Shown here in pieces: positions 45,301-58,565 of a stretch of 64,000 nt of DNA. The DNA lies in contig CM066737.1 of the NCBI GenBank assembly GCA_033961575.1, positions 64,624,771 to 64,688,770 on the forward strand. The letters are read 5' to 3'. Numbering within the stretch: the stretch's first letter is position 1; every line of letters begins with the position of its first letter. Below the pieces are notes generated by a model. That model searched no databases, was not told the origin of the DNA, and saw only the letters and a list, made by a program, of their open reading frames with translations. The DNA comes from Aselliscus stoliczkanus (taxonomy: Eukaryota > Chordata > Mammalia > Chiroptera > Hipposideridae). The position numbers and the translations under genes were made by a program.

Positions 45301-46010
45301 AAAGCTTTGAGATTTAAGACTAAGAAAAGAGATTTTAGACTTGACATCAAAAGTACAATCCATAAAAATAAAAATTGATACATTCGGCTTCATCAAAATG
45401 AAATGCATTTGTGCTGTGAAAGACTATTAAGAGGATAAAATGGCTAGGTACAGAGTGGGAGGAAATATTTGTAAATCACATGTTTGACAAAGGACTGCCA
45501 CCCAGTACATATAAATAACTCTCAAAACTCAATAGTTAAGAAGTAAACAAACCAATTAGAACATGGGCAAAAGCAAAGACAGACATTCACCAAAAATGAA
45601 CAGATGGCAACTAAGCACATAAAATTTCGTTCACTATCATTAACCATTAAGAAAATGCAAATTAAAGTACAGTGAGATACTATTGCACACGTATCTGAAT
45701 GGCTACATTAGAAATTAGTGACAATACCAAATACTGGTGAGGATTGAAGAAAACAGATTGTTATGCATAACTAGTAGGAATATAAAATGGTACAGCCACT
45801 CTGGAAAACAGCTTGACAGTTTCTTTTTAAAACGTATACATCAGCTACCACACAACTCAGCCACATACTCCTGAGCATTTATCCTATAGGAACAAAGAAA
45901 AATGTTCACACAAACCCTATACATGAATAATGTTTACAGCAGCCTTATTCATAAGAACTAGAAACAACCCAGATGTTTTTGAATGGGTAAGTGATTTTAA
46001 AAATTATACA
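45301..46010 (+). mobile_element. Second L1 ORF2 C-terminal fragment
   Basis: GACATCAAAAGTACAATCCA (45342), AAATGGTACAGCCACTCTGG (45784) and GAAACAACCCAGATG (45962) are ORF2 C-terminal landmarks. It follows the 3' end of the preceding L1 directly and stops at an LTR-like repeat. Confidence 0.8.
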
Positions 46011-46024
46011 AAGTTGTGTGCTAC

Positions 46025-46395
46025 ATCCTTTCATTCTGTATGGGCTGAATTTTATCCCCACAAAAACTTGTATGTTGAAATCTTAACGCCCAGTTCCTCA
46101 GAATGAGTTCATACTTGGAAATAGAGTTTTTGAGTTGCCCTTATTCCAAAATAATTGGTGTTCTAATAAGAAGATGAAAAGACACATACAGAGGGAAGAC
46201 AATGTGAAGATACAGGGAAAAGATTGCCCTCTATAAACCAGGGAGATAGGCCTGGAACAGATAATTCCCTCTTTACTCTCAGAATAAGCCAATGTTGATC
46301 TCAGACTTCCAGCCTCCAGAACTATGAGAAAATAAATTTCTTTTGTTTAAGTCACCAGTCTACAGTACTTTGTTATGGCATTCTTAGCAAACTAA
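46025..46395 (+). mobile_element. Old LTR-like repeat (MaLR type)
   Basis: GGGCTGAATTTTATCCCCAC, TGTATGTTGAAATCTTAACG, CTTCCAGCCTCCAGAACTAT, AATAAATTTCTTTTGTTTAA and TACTTTGTTATGGCATTCTT in this order match a common old mammalian LTR that I recall as MaLR (MLT1/MST) type. The AATAAA would be its polyadenylation signal. Family name uncertain. Confidence 0.6.
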
Positions 46396-46668
46396 TACTG
46401 ATTTGTAATAGTTTTTGTGTCAACTTGGCTAGGCCACAGTACCCAGATGTTTGGTCAAATATCAGTCCAGCTGTTACTGTGAAGATATTTTTATATGAAA
46501 TTAACATTTAAATTAGTAGACTTTAAGTAAAATATGTGGGTGGGCTTCATCCAATCAGTTGAAGACCTTAGGAGAAAAAAAGACAGGTTCCCTAAGGAAG
46601 AACAAATACTGCCCCCAGACTCGAGCTACTACATTAACTCTTCTCTGTTCTACAGCCTGGCAGCCTTT
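46396..46668 (+). mobile_element. Old interspersed repeat, family uncertain
   Basis: TTTTTGTGTCAACTTGGCTA, CCAGATGTTTGGTCAAATAT, TGGGTGGGCTTCATCCAATC and AGTTGAAGACCTTAGGAGAA match a repeated mammalian sequence I recognise but cannot name safely. It lies directly after the LTR-like repeat. Confidence 0.5.
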
Positions 46669-46689
46669 TGTTTGTTTGTTACGTTTTAT

Positions 46690-49600
46690 TTTTAAAGATT
46701 ATTTGGCTATCATTTAAAACCGAAGGAGAGAGAAAGAGCTTCCCACACAAGTAAAATCTAAATGAGTTCATTACCACCAAGCCAATATTACAATAAATGT
46801 TAAGTGGACTTTTTTTTAAGAAAAAGGGGAGCAGGGACAAACACACAAGCAAAAGAAAAGAAAATTTAAAAATATGAGTAAAATGGCAATAACTATGTAC
46901 CTATCAATAATGACTTAAAATGTAAATGTATTAAGTGCTCCAATCAAAAGATATAGTGGATAAGTAAACAAGACCCATGCATATGCTGTCTAGAAGAGAC
47001 CCACCTCAGTATAATCCACATCCCGTACTGTGGAAGAGAGTCAGAGGAAGTGTAATAGATATATATGATATGCGGGGGAGGAGTGGGGTGGTGAATTGGA
47101 GGAGGACAGTTGTCACTTTGAGGGGTAAAAAGTATAACTATTGCACTGTGTTGTACACCTGAACCTAATTATAAATAAATAAATACAATTAAATTAAAAA
47201 AAAAAGAGAGACCCAGCTCAAATCAAAATACACAGACTGAAAGTGAAGGTATGGAAAAAGATATTTCATGCAAATGGAAATGAGAAAAAAGCTGGTGTAG
47301 CAACACAATATATATGGGACAAAATAGTCTGTAAAACAAAGAGTCTTATAAGAGACAAAGAAGGACATTATATAATAATAAAGGGACTAATCCAACCAGA
47401 GGACATCACCCTATTAAATACTTATTCACCTAACATAGGAGCACCTAAATATATAAAGCAAATATTGACTGACATAAAAGCATAGATCCACAGTAACACA
47501 ATCGTAGTAGGGGACTTTAATACCCCACTGACATCAGTGGATAGATCTTCAAGACAGAAAATCAACATGGAAACAGTGGCCTTAAATGGCATATTAGATT
47601 AGATAACTTGAATTGATATTCTTAGAGCATTTCACTCTAAAGAAGAAGAACATATATTCTTTGAAAATGCACAAGGAACCTTTTCCAAGATACACCACAT
47701 GTTAGGACACAAAACAAATCTCAATAAATTTAGGAAAATTTAAATCATATCAACCGTATTCTCTGACCATAGGGGTAAGAAACTAGAAATCAATTACAAG
47801 AAATACACATGGAGGCAAATAACATGATACTAAATAATTAATGGGTCAAAAATGACATCAAGGAAGAAATCAAAAGATACCTGAGGCAAATGAAAATGAA
47901 AACACAATGACCTAAAATTTATAGAACAAAATGAAAGCAGTCTTAAGAGGGAAATTTGTTGCAACACAGGCCTACCTCAAGAAACAACAAAAATCTCAAA
48001 TCAACAGTCTATCTTTATAGCTAAGGGAACTGGAAAAAGAACAGCAAACAAAACCCAAATTGAATACAAGGAAGGAAATAATACAGATCAAAGCAGAAAT
48101 AAACAAAATAGAGACTAAAAAAAAAAAATACAAAAAAGCAATGAAACAAAGAACTGTTTACTCTTTTTTTGCAAAGATAAAAAAATTGATAAATATTTAA
48201 CAAGACTCTTCAAGAAAAAAAGAGAGGACCCAAACAAATAAAATCATAAATGAAAGAGAAGTGACAACAGACACCACAGAAATACAAAAAAAGTTTAAGA
48301 AAATACTCCAAGCAACTATACACCAACAAATTGGACAATTTTTAAGAAATGGATAAAATCCTAGAAGCATATGATCTTCCAATGCTGAACAAGAAGAAAC
48401 AGAAAATCTGAACAGATTACTACCAACAAAATTGGATCAGTAATCAACAAGCTTCTAATAAGCAAAAGTCCTGGAACAGATGGCTTGAGAGATGAATTTT
48501 ACCAAACTTTCAAAAATATATTAACACCTATTCTCCTCAAATTATTCCAACAAATCCAAAAGGATTAAAGATTCCCAGGCTCATTTTACAAGTCCACCAT
48601 TATTCTAATTCCAAAACCAGACAAAGGCATTTCAAAACTAAAACTATAGACTGCTATCCCTAATGAACATAGATGTAAAAATCCTCAACAAAATAATAGC
48701 AAACCAAATTCAACAATAGGTTAATAAGATTATATACCACAGTCAAGAAAGATTCATTCCTGTTGTGGAAGGTTGGTTCAATATCTGCAAATCAATTAAC
48801 ATGATACACCACATAAACAAAATGAAAAGTAAAAATCATGTGGCCATATAATAGATATGAAAAAGTATTTGACAAAATCCAGCATGCATTATGATAAGAA
48901 CTCTCTGCAAAGTGGGAATGGAGGGAATATATCTCAACATAATGAAGGCCATATATGACAAACCCACAGCTAATATTACACTCAATGGGAATAAGCTAAA
49001 AGCATTCCCCTTAAGATCAGGAACAAGAAAAGGATGCCAACTTTCACCACTTTTATTCAACATAGTACTGGAAGCTCTAGCCACAGCAATCAGACAAGAA
49101 AGATAAATAAAAGACATATAAATTGGAAAAGAGTAAATAAAATTGTCATTATTTGCAGATGACATGATACTACATATAGGGAATACCAAAGATTCCACCA
49201 AAAAAAACATTAGAACTGATAAATGAATTCAGTAAGGTGGCAGGATACAAAATTAATATTTAAAAATTCTGTTGCATTTTCATATACCAATAACAAACTA
49301 TCAGAAAAAGAAATTAAGAAAACAATTTCATTTATAATTGCATCTAAAAATAAAGTAAAATACCTAGGGATAAATTTAACCACAGAAGCTAAAGTCCTGT
49401 ACTCAGAAAATTATAATACATTGAAGAGAGAAGTTAAAGAAGATAAAAATAAACAGAAACAGAAACATAAAACATGCTCATGGATAGGAAGAATTAATAT
49501 AGTTATAATATCCATAATACCCAAAGCAATATATAAATTCAACACAATCCCTATCAAAATATCAACTGCATTTTTCACAGAACTAGAACAAATAATCCTA

Positions 49601-51360
49601 AAATTTATATAGAATCATAAAAGACCTTGAATAGCCAAGGCAATTCTGAGAATAAAGAAGAAAGCTGGAGGTATCATGATATCTGATATCAAATTATACT
49701 ACAATCAAAACAGGATGGTATTGGCATAGAAACAGACATATAAATCAATGGAACAGAATTAAGAGCCCAGAAATAAATCAATGCCTACATGGTTATTTAA
49801 TCTGTCACAAAGGAAGCAGAATTTACACTACAATAAAGACAGTCTATTTAATAAATGGTGCTGGGAAAACTGGACAGATACATGAAAAAAAAAACTGGGC
49901 CACCTTCTTATACCATATACAAGAATAAACTCAAAATGGATTAAAGTCTTAAATGTAAGACCTGAAATCATAAAGCTCCTAGAACAAAATATAAGAAATA
50001 AACTCTCAGACATTATCCTTAGTAATATTTTTACTGATATATCACCTCGGGTAAAGGAAACAAAAGAAAAAAATAAGCAAGTGGCGATACATCAATCTAA
50101 GAAGTTTTTTCACAGCAAAGGAGACCATTAACAAAAGAAAAAGACATCTTACTAAATAAGAGAAGATATTTGCCAATGATACATCTGATAAGGGGTTAAT
50201 ATCCAAAATTATAAAAAAAACTCATACAACTAAACACCAAAAAAACAACCCAATTAAAAAAATAAGCAGAGGACCTGAACAGACATTTCTCCAAAGGGGA
50301 CATACAGATGGGCAATAGACATATGAAAAGATGCTCAACTTTACTAATCATCAGAGAAATGCAAATAAAAACCACAATGAGATGCCACCTCACTCCTGTA
50401 AGAATGGCTGAATCAATAAATCAACATACAAGTGCTGATGAGTATGTGAAGTAAAAGGAACCCTTGTGCACTGTTGGTGGGATTGAAAATTGGTGCATCC
50501 ACTATGGAAAACAATATGGAGTTCCCTCAAAAAATTAAAAGTAGAACTATCTTATGATCCAGAAATTTCACTCCTGGGTATTTATCCAAAGAAATCCAAA
50601 GCACTAATTTTAAAAGAATGTATGCACCCCCTATGCTTACTGAAGTGCTATTCACAATAGTTAAGATATGGAAACAACCAAAATGCCCATCAATTGACAA
50701 TTGGATAATGAAATTTTGGTGCACTTATACAATGGAGCATTACTCTGTCATTAAAAAGAATGAAATCTCACTATTTGTAACAACATGGATGTACCTAGAG
50801 GATATTATGCTAAGTGAAATAAGTCAGACTGAGAAAGACAAATACCATATGATATCACTTATATGTGAAATCTAAAGAACAGAATAAATGTTCAAACAAA
50901 ACAGAAATAGACTCAGAGATATGGAGAACAAACTGAGGGTTGCTAGAATGGAGGGGGTTTGGGGAATAGGTGAGAAAGTTGAAGGGATTAACAAGTACAA
51001 ATTGATAGTCACAGGAATGTACAGTACAGTATGGAGAATATAACCATTAATATTGTAAAAACTATGTATAATGTCTGATGGGTGTTGGACTTATCGGGGG
51101 GATCACTTCATAAGTTATATAAATGTCTAACTGATACACTGTGAACCTAAAACTAATATAAAATAATATTGAATGCCAACAATAAAAAAATAGTCATGGG
51201 GTATAAAGTACAGCATAGGGAATATAGTCAATAGTGTTGTAATAAATAAGTACAATATCATATGGGTATTAGACTTATTGGGGTTATGACTTTGTGAGCT
51301 ATATAAATGTCTAATAACTATGTTGTTTTGTATACCTGAAACTAATTTTTAAAAAGTGAA
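46690..51360 (+). mobile_element. L1 with nearly complete ORF2 and 3'UTR, broken
   Basis: The longest L1 run in the window: spacer, endonuclease from about 46900, reverse transcriptase ([17 protein letters not shown] in a 71-codon remnant at 48891-49106; the FADD catalytic motif at 49152-49163), a 129-codon remnant at 49223-49612, and a C-terminal remnant at 50618-50875. The 3'UTR reaches AATAAAAAAATAG near 51190, followed by about 170 bp of repeated 3'UTR-like DNA. Frameshifts and stops separate all pieces, so there is no functional ORF2. A 198-bp L1 3'UTR insertion lies at 47009-47206. Confidence 0.88.
47009..47206 (+). mobile_element. L1 3'UTR-only insertion with duplication
   Basis: GATATATATGATATGCGGGG, GTTGTCACTTTGAGGGGTAA and TTGTACACCTGAACCTAATT plus an A-rich tail, the same 3'UTR type as the L1 at 18126 (minus). 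Flanks AGAGACCCACCTCA (46995-47008) and AGAGACCCAGCTCA (47207-47220). A very short 5'-truncated L1 copy. Confidence 0.85.
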
Positions 51361-51500
51361 GAAAACCTATGAAAACAACCTGACTCCATTAGAAAAGCCA
51401 ACATAAGAATAATGGGTATCCCAGAAAAAGACAGAGAAGGGAGCACAGAGTGTATTTAAAGAAATAATAGCTAAGAACTTCTCAAACTGCAGAAGGTACT

Positions 51501-51502
<2 letters not shown>

Positions 51503-51546
<44 letters not shown>
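51503..51546. repeat. (AT)22 microsatellite
   Basis: Pure AT run inside the L1 ORF1 region, at a GGATATA position of the consensus. Confidence 0.95.
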
Positions 51547-51548
<2 letters not shown>

Positions 51549-52268
51549 ATGAGGCTAATTGAACACTTTATTATCTCAAGCAAAAAGGCTTTTCCAAGAT
51601 ACATTATATTAAAATGGTCAAACATCAACAGTAAATAAATAACTTTAAAGGCATCTGGGGGGGGGAATGATAGTAACCTATAAAGGCACCCCTCTTAAGC
51701 TATCAGCAGATTTCTCAGCAAAAACTCTAGTCTAGGAGAGAGTGGAATGACACATTCAGTACTGAAAATAGAAACTGCCAATCAAGAATACTCTATACAG
51801 GAAAGCTATCCTTGAGATAGGAAGGAAAAACAAAGGCTTTCCCAGAAAAACAAAAGCTGAGGGATTTCACCACCACCAGACCTGTAATACAAGAAATGTT
51901 AAAAGGAGCTCTTCAAGCTGAAATGGAAAAACAAAAGTACACAAAATTCTGTTTTAGGTGATAAATAGTCATTGAAAATTAGAATACTATAAATATTTTT
52001 GGAATGGAATATTAAAGTTTTAACTGTAGCATGAAGATTCAAGTAAAAGTGTATGAAAAAATAACTGTAGCTACGATAGCTTTGCAATGAAATCACAACA
52101 TAAAAAAAATAATTTATGACATCAAAAACATAAAAGGGGAAGAGTAAAAGGATGCAACCTTTATAGGCAAATGAAAATAAAGCATTATCAACAGAAAAAA
52201 ATTGTTTTATCTATGGATTTTTATGTAAGCCTCATGGTAACTACAAAGAACAAATCTAGAGCAGTGAC

Positions 52269-52289
52269 TATATATATATATATATATAT

Positions 52290-52322
<33 letters not shown>
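52269..52322. repeat. Compound (TA)n-(CA)n-(GA)n microsatellite
   Basis: TA run, then ACACACA, then a GA run of about 25 bases. Confidence 0.92.
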
Positions 52323-52650
52323 CTGAGACTAAACCCTCACATATCAGTAATCACCCTAAATGTCAATAAATTGAACTGACCAATCAAAATGCAGAGTGAC
52401 TGGATGAATAAAAAAACAAGAGCCAACCATATGCTGCCTACAGGAGGTTTATTTGAACTCTAAAGACACACATAGGTTCAAAGTGAAAGGATGGAAGATG
52501 ATATTCCAATCAAACAGAAATGAAAAGATGGTAGACATAGTGCTATTTATATCAGAATAAAAATAAACTTCAAGCCAAAACTAATAACCAGAGATAAACA
52601 ACATCATTATATAATGATAAAGTAGTCATTATATAGAAAAATATAACAAT

Positions 52651-52819
52651 GGGAGGTGGTAGATGAGGGTAAAAGGGATCAAACATATGGTGATGGAAGG
52701 AGAACTGACTCTGGGTAGTGAACACACAATGTGATATATATGTATTACAGAATTGTACACCTTAAATCTATGTAACTTTACTAACAATTGTCACCCCAAT
52801 AAACTTTAGTTAAATATAT
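52651..52819 (+). mobile_element. L1 3'UTR-only insertion
   Basis: GGGAGGTGGTAGATGAGGGT start, GTGATGGAAGGAGAACTGAC, GAATTGTACACCTTAAATCT and CACCCCAATAAACTTTAGTT end. Flanks ATATAACAAT (52641-52650) and ATATGACAAT (52820-52829). Same 3'UTR type as 36466-36597. Confidence 0.8.
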
Positions 52820-52971
52820 ATATGACAATCATAAATACACACACTTCCAACATCTGAGCACCAAAATATATTAAACAATTAATAACAGATTGTAAGGGAG
52901 AAATAGACAATTATACAATAATTGTGGGGGATTTCAATACCCCACTATCACCAATAAATAAATTGTTCAGA

Positions 52972-53450
52972 GGGCCGGCCGAGTGGCGCATTGGTTAAGA
53001 GCTGGTTTTGGGATGCAAGCGGCCCCGGTTCAGATCCCACATATGAGGGCCAGTGACACTGCCCTCTACAACTAACAACAGCTCCACCTGGAGCTGGGCT
53101 GTGCGAGCCCCGGCGATGGTGTAGGCTGCAACCCCTGCTGCAGTGGGCTGCCATAGGCTACCGTGAGTGGCCGGCAGCCAGCGTGAATGGCTGGCAGCCA
53201 GCTGTGAGCTGCCAATAGCCACGGTGAGCAACATCCAGAGGCCGGCGACTGATCTGCCTCCTCTGGGAAGAGCTCAATGACGATACCAACATGGGCCAGT
53301 GAAGCAACATGCTCCGCAACTAGACTGAAGAACAAAAAGACAGCAACTTGTCCGTTCCCCTTCCCCGATTCCCCAACGCTGTTCCCCTCCCCCAATTCCC
53401 CAATAAAATCTTTTAAAAAAAATGAATAAATAGATAAATAAATAAATAAT
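52972..53450 (+). mobile_element. Long tRNA-derived SINE
   Basis: GGGCCGGCCGAGTGGCGCAT head, GAGCTGGTTTTGGGATGCAA, box-B-like GGTTCAGATCC, GC body with an extra CAGCGTGAATGGCTGGCAGC unit near 53175-53205, and the CAATAAAATCTTTTAAAA tail extended by AAATAAATAAATAAT. Flanks AAATTGTTCAGA (52960-52971) and AAATAGTTCAGA (53451-53462). Confidence 0.93.
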
Positions 53451-54633
53451 AAATAGTTCAGAAAGAAAAATCAACATGGAAATGTTGGAATAGTAGCACA
53501 TTTTTGAACAAATAAACTTAATAGATATATACAGAACATTCCATCCAACCACAAAATACACATTCTTCTCAAGTGCACATGGAATATTCTCTAGGGTAGA
53601 TCACATTATATGCCACAAAATAAATCTTAGCAAATTTAAGAAGACTGACATCATACCAATTATCTCCTCTGACCACTATGTATGAAAGTAGAAATGAACA
53701 AGAAGAAAGTGAGAAAATCTGCAAATATGTGGAAACTAAACAATACATTTCTGAACACTATTAGGTCAAAGAAAAAATCAAAAGGAAATAAAAAATGAAC
53801 TATAAACAAATGGAAATCAAAACAGAATGCATGAGGATACAGCAAAAGCAGTTCTGAGAGGAAAGATTATAGCAATGAACACATATATTAAGAAATCAAA
53901 AAAATTTTCAAGTAAACAACCTAAATTTGTACCTCAAGAAATTAGAAAACATGAACAAACTAAGCCTAAGTTTGGCAGAAGAAAGGAAATAATAAATATC
54001 AAAAGTGGAAGTAAATGAAATACAGACCATAAATACTATATAAAGGATCAACAAAATTAAGAGTTGATTCCTTGAAAAGATAAAATTGACAAACCTTTAG
54101 CTAGACTAATTAAAATAAGGAGACAAGACTCAAATAAAGAAAATCAGAAATAAAAGAGGAGTCATTACAGCTGATACTACAGACATACACAGAATTAGGC
54201 GACTACTATGAACAATTATATTCAACAAATTTCATAACCTAGAGGAAATTAATACATTTTGAAAGCACACAACCTATTAAGACTAAATCAGGAAGAAATA
54301 CAAAATGTGAACAAGCCAATAATGAGTAAAGAAATTGAATCAGTAATCAAAAAGCTCCCAGCACAGAAATCTCCAAGACCAGAAGACTTCACTGGAGAAT
54401 GCTACCAAACATTTAAAAAGGAATTAACACCAATCCTCCTCAAGCTCTTCAAAAATTTCCAGAAGATAATACTTCCAAATACATTCTACAAGGCAGCTTA
54501 TTTTGATACCAAAGCCAAATACGGATCCCACAAAAAAAAGAAAAAGAAAACTATAGACCAATATCCCTGATAAATATCCGTGCAAAAATTCTCAACAAAA
54601 TATAAGCAAACTGAATTCATTAAAAGAATTATA

Positions 54634-55032
54634 GGGCCGGCCAATTGGCACATTGGTTAAGAACTGGTTTGGGGATGTCAGCAGCCACGGTTCGGATCCC
54701 ACATATGAGGGTCAGTGACACGGCCCTCCACAGCTAACAACAACTCCACCTGGAGCTGGGCTGTGTGAGCCCCGGTGACGGTGTAGGCTGCAGCCCCTGC
54801 TGCAGTGGGCTGCCATAGGCAACAGTGAGTGGCCGGCAGCCAGCGTGAGCTGCCAATAGCCACGGTGAGCCACCATCCGGAGGCCGGCAACTGATCTTCC
54901 TCATCCAGGAAGAACGCAATGACGATACCAACATGGGCCACTGAAGCAACATCTTCTGCAACTAGACTGAAGAACAAAAAGACGGCAACTTGTCTGTTCC
55001 CCTCCCCAAATTCCCCAATAAAATCATAAAAA
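54634..55032 (+). mobile_element. Long tRNA-derived SINE with 12-bp duplication
   Basis: GGGCCGGCCAATTGGCACAT head, box B GGTTCGGATCC, body, and a shortened tail CCCCAAATTCCCCAATAAAATC. AAAAGAATTATA flanks exactly at 54622-54633 and 55033-55044. Inserted in the old L1 reverse-transcriptase region. Confidence 0.95.
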
Positions 55033-55578
55033 AAAAGAATTATATACCATGATCAAGTGGAACTTATCCCTGGGATGCAAGATGGTTCAACATATGCAAA
55101 TCAATAAATGTAATACATCACATCAATAAAATTGAAGATAATAGTCACATGATCATCTCAACAGACACAGAAAATGCATGTGACAAAATATAACATCCTT
55201 TCGTAATAAAGACCCTTAACAGACTAGGTATAGAAGGAACACACCTCAACATAATAAAGGCCATATACAACAAGTCCATAGCTAACATTACTCTGATTGG
55301 AGATAAATTGAATGTGTTTCCTCTAAGATCACGAACAGGGTAAGAATGCCCAGTCTCACCACTCCTTTTCAATATAGTACAGGAAGTCCCAGTTGTAGAA
55401 ATTAAACAAGACAAAGAAATAAAAGGCATTCAAATTGTAAAGAAGTAAAATTGTTGTTATTTGCTTATGATATGACCCTATATATAAAAAATCCCAAAGA
55501 ATCATTAAAAAAAAAAAGACTGTTGGAAAAAAGATTTCGGTAAAGTGGCAAGAAACACAGTCAAGAAATAGAATCAAT

Positions 55579-55730
55579 GGAATTGTAATAGATATGTATG
55601 ATATCGGGGTTGGGGGGTAGTGGATTGGGGGAAGGGGGTTGTCACTTTGTGAGGGATGAAAAGGATAAGTATTGCATTGTTTTGTACACCTGAAACTTAT
55701 AATAAGATTAATTAATTAATTTTAAAAAAC
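55579..55730 (+). mobile_element. L1 3'UTR-only insertion
   Basis: AATAGATATGTATGATATCG, GGGGTTGTCACTTTGTGAGG and TTTGTACACCTGAAACTTAT plus a TTAA-rich tail. Flanks AGAATCAAT at 55570-55578 and 55731-55739. Same type as 47009-47206. Confidence 0.85.
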
Positions 55731-57410
55731 AGAATCAATTACATTCCTTTACAGTAATGATAAAACATCTGAAAAATAAATAAAGCCATTCCATTCACAA
55801 TATCATAAAAAACAAGATTTCAGGAATAAATTTAAGGAAGTGAAAAATCTAAAGAATAAAAGCTACATATTTTGCTGAAATAAATGAAAGAAGACAAACA
55901 AAATAGAAAGACATCTCATGTTTATGAATTGGAAGAATTCATATTGTTAAAATGGCCAGACTACCCAAAGCCATCTACAGGTTCAACGCAATTCTCACCA
56001 ATATACCAAAGGCATTCTTCACAGAAATAGAAGAAACAATCTTAATATTTGTGAGGAACCACAAAAAAACCTCAAATAGCCAAAGTAATCCTAAGGAAGA
56101 AAAAAAAAAAAAAGCAATGAAGGAGGTATCATGCTTCTTGATTTCAAACTATACTGTAAAGCCATAGTAAGAAACAGTATGGTGCTGGCACAAAATTAGA
56201 CACAATGTCCACTGGAACAGACAGACAGCCAGGGATTAAATCCTGATGTATATGGTCATCTAATATTTGACAAGGGAGCCAAGAATACCCAATGGAGAAA
56301 GCACAGTCTCCTCAACAAATGATGCTGGGAAAATTGGAGAAACATATGCAGAACAAAATTGGACACCTCACACCACTAAGAAAAATTACCTTGAAATGGA
56401 TCAAAGACTTAAATATAAAACTCCTAGAAGAAAATGTAGGGAAGAACCTCATCAAAATTAGTCTTGGCAATAATTTTTTGGGCATGACATCAAAAGTACA
56501 AACAGCAAAAGAGAAACACAACAAATGGAAGTACATCAAACCCAAAGCTTCTGTACAGCAAAAGAGACAATTAAGGAAATGAAAAGGCAACCTATGAAAT
56601 GGGAGAAAAATTTTGGAAATCATGTAACAGATATGGTGTTAATATCCAAAATATATAAAGAACAGTCAACTCAATAACAAACACCAAGCAATTCAATTAA
56701 AAAATGGGCAAAACTAAATAGACATTTCTCCAAAGAGGACAAAAAATGGCCAACAGATACAGACATAGATATTCAACCTTACTAATCATGAGGGAAATGC
56801 AAATCAAAACAAAACAAAACAAAAAAATAGATCTGCCATGCAATCCAGCAATTCCACTTCTGGGCATATACCCAAAGGAAATAAAAGCAAGATTTTGATG
56901 ACATATAAATACTCCCATGTTTATTGCAACATCATTCACAACAGCCAAGATGTGGAAACAACCCAAATGCCCATAAATGTCTGAATGAATAAAAAAGATG
57001 TGATACAGACACAATAGAATATCATTCAGCCATGAGAAAGGAATGTATTTTCCCATTTGTGACAATAGGGATAAATCTCAAGCACTTTATGCTAAATGAG
57101 ATAACTCAGACACAGAAAGACAAGTATGTATGGAATCTGAAAAAGCTAAACCTCTGAAAAACAGAGAGTAAAATTGTGGTTACTAAGGGATAAGGGGAAT
57201 AAGAGTGATGGTGTTTAAGAACACAAATTGTAACAAGTAGTAAATAAGCCATAGAGATCTGCTGCACAGTATAATGAATATGCACAATAACACTGTACTA
57301 TAATTGTATAATGTAATCAATATTGGCAATCGTATTACAATATATAAATGTATCAAAGTAACATGTAATTAATACAATGTTACACATTAAATTTATTCAG
57401 TAAAAAAATT

Positions 57411-58325
57411 TTTTTAAGAATTTTTTGGGGGCTTGGCAAATTGTCATTAAACTATGGTAGATGTTAATTCTAGAAGAAGGATATCCTTTAGAAAATTTGA
57501 CTCTTTCATAATAATATTATAAGATCCAAGGTACTTATAATTTTAGTGTTCATCTTAATCCTACATCACTGTTTTTATCTCTCAACCTTCAGTAGATTCA
57601 TTTCTGTGACATTTCTAAAATGGTCTCATTGAAGCTCATCCATATAAAATCATGATATAATAGAAAATACAAAACCACTGAGTTGCTTTTAGAATGAAGC
57701 AGAGACCAAAATTTTGTTAAAAGTGACATTGTAACTTGTCAATACATGTATTTCAATTTTTGATGGAAAAGAAATATAGATAAAATATGGATAAACACAA
57801 CTTTAATTTAAAATGTTTTGAATTTTCCTATGGAGGGGAGACAATATGGTTGAAAACTCCTATCATAAAATGACTACTACATATTATGAAAGGAAAATCT
57901 AATTCAATCTTCCACTCAGAATACAAATGAATTTCTCATTATCATTCACCAGGAAACATGGTGCTGCCCAGCTTCTGCATTTGCAGAATGTTCAAGTCAT
58001 TGGTGAGGATTCATGCAGTAGAGAGACCTTAAGATATTTCCTCTGGGATACTAATCTTTTTGTTAATGGAATACTGAGATTGTTTTTCCCCTTATTAACT
58101 CTTATGTGTATTGTGTCTCGATCATCATACCATGAACCAGATTACTGTATTAGGGTCTGAATATACAGGATACTAGACTTAAAACTGAATTAATGCTATT
58201 ATATTTTTTCTCTTAGCTTCTTCCTTTAAAATTTGCAACTTTGTATTTTATTTCACAAATTATTAAAAATGGATAACCAACACCTATATACAGAAAAAAG
58301 AAAACATGAGAGAGTAATCTTGTGT
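57411..58325. other. Single-copy intergenic DNA
   Basis: No recognised element. A 77-codon open frame (57927-58160) has no recognisable domain and no splice or promoter context. Confidence 0.45.
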
Positions 58326-58565
58326 AAGCATCCGCACCTACTGTGTGCCAAGACTTGTATTTGTTACAAAAAGTAACTCAGTTAATCCTCAAAATAACTA
58401 CGTCAAATAGGTGTTACAAAATCCATCACAAAGAATAGAAAACTGAATCTTTGAGAATTTAAAATACATTATTTGGTATCATATAGCTAAAAATTGGTGG
58501 TGCCAAGATCAGACCTGGGGTTGTATAATTCCAAAGATAATTCTCTTTCTACTACTCTATGCCAC
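58326..58565 (-). mobile_element. MIR element
   Basis: GCACCTACTGTGTGCCAAGA, CAGTTAATCCTCAAAATAAC, GGTGTTACAAAATCC, GAAAACTGAATCTTTGAGAA and GGTGCCAAGATCAGACCTGG follow the reversed MIR layout almost end to end. Confidence 0.75.

Larger units (their letters stand above)
51361..57410 (+). mobile_element. Old L1: ORF1, ORF2 and 3' end with nested inserts
   Basis: ORF1 part from about 51390 (AGAATAATGGGTATCCCAGA at 51407; CTATCAGCAGATTTCTCAGC at 51700), endonuclease from about 52330, reverse transcriptase with a 103-codon remnant at 54259-54570 (MKAHNLLRLNQEEIQNVNKP...) and further pieces to about 56170, ORF2 C-terminus to about 57120, and the 3' end near 57410. Nested: 3'UTR-only inserts at 52651 and 55579, and SINEs at 52972 and 54634. 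Host frames are all broken. About 4.8 kb remains once inserts are removed. Confidence 0.82.

Noticed and set aside
48836..49210. 124-codon minus-strand frame
   Set aside because: It is the antisense shadow of L1 reverse transcriptase, whose sense strand carries the recognisable RT motifs.
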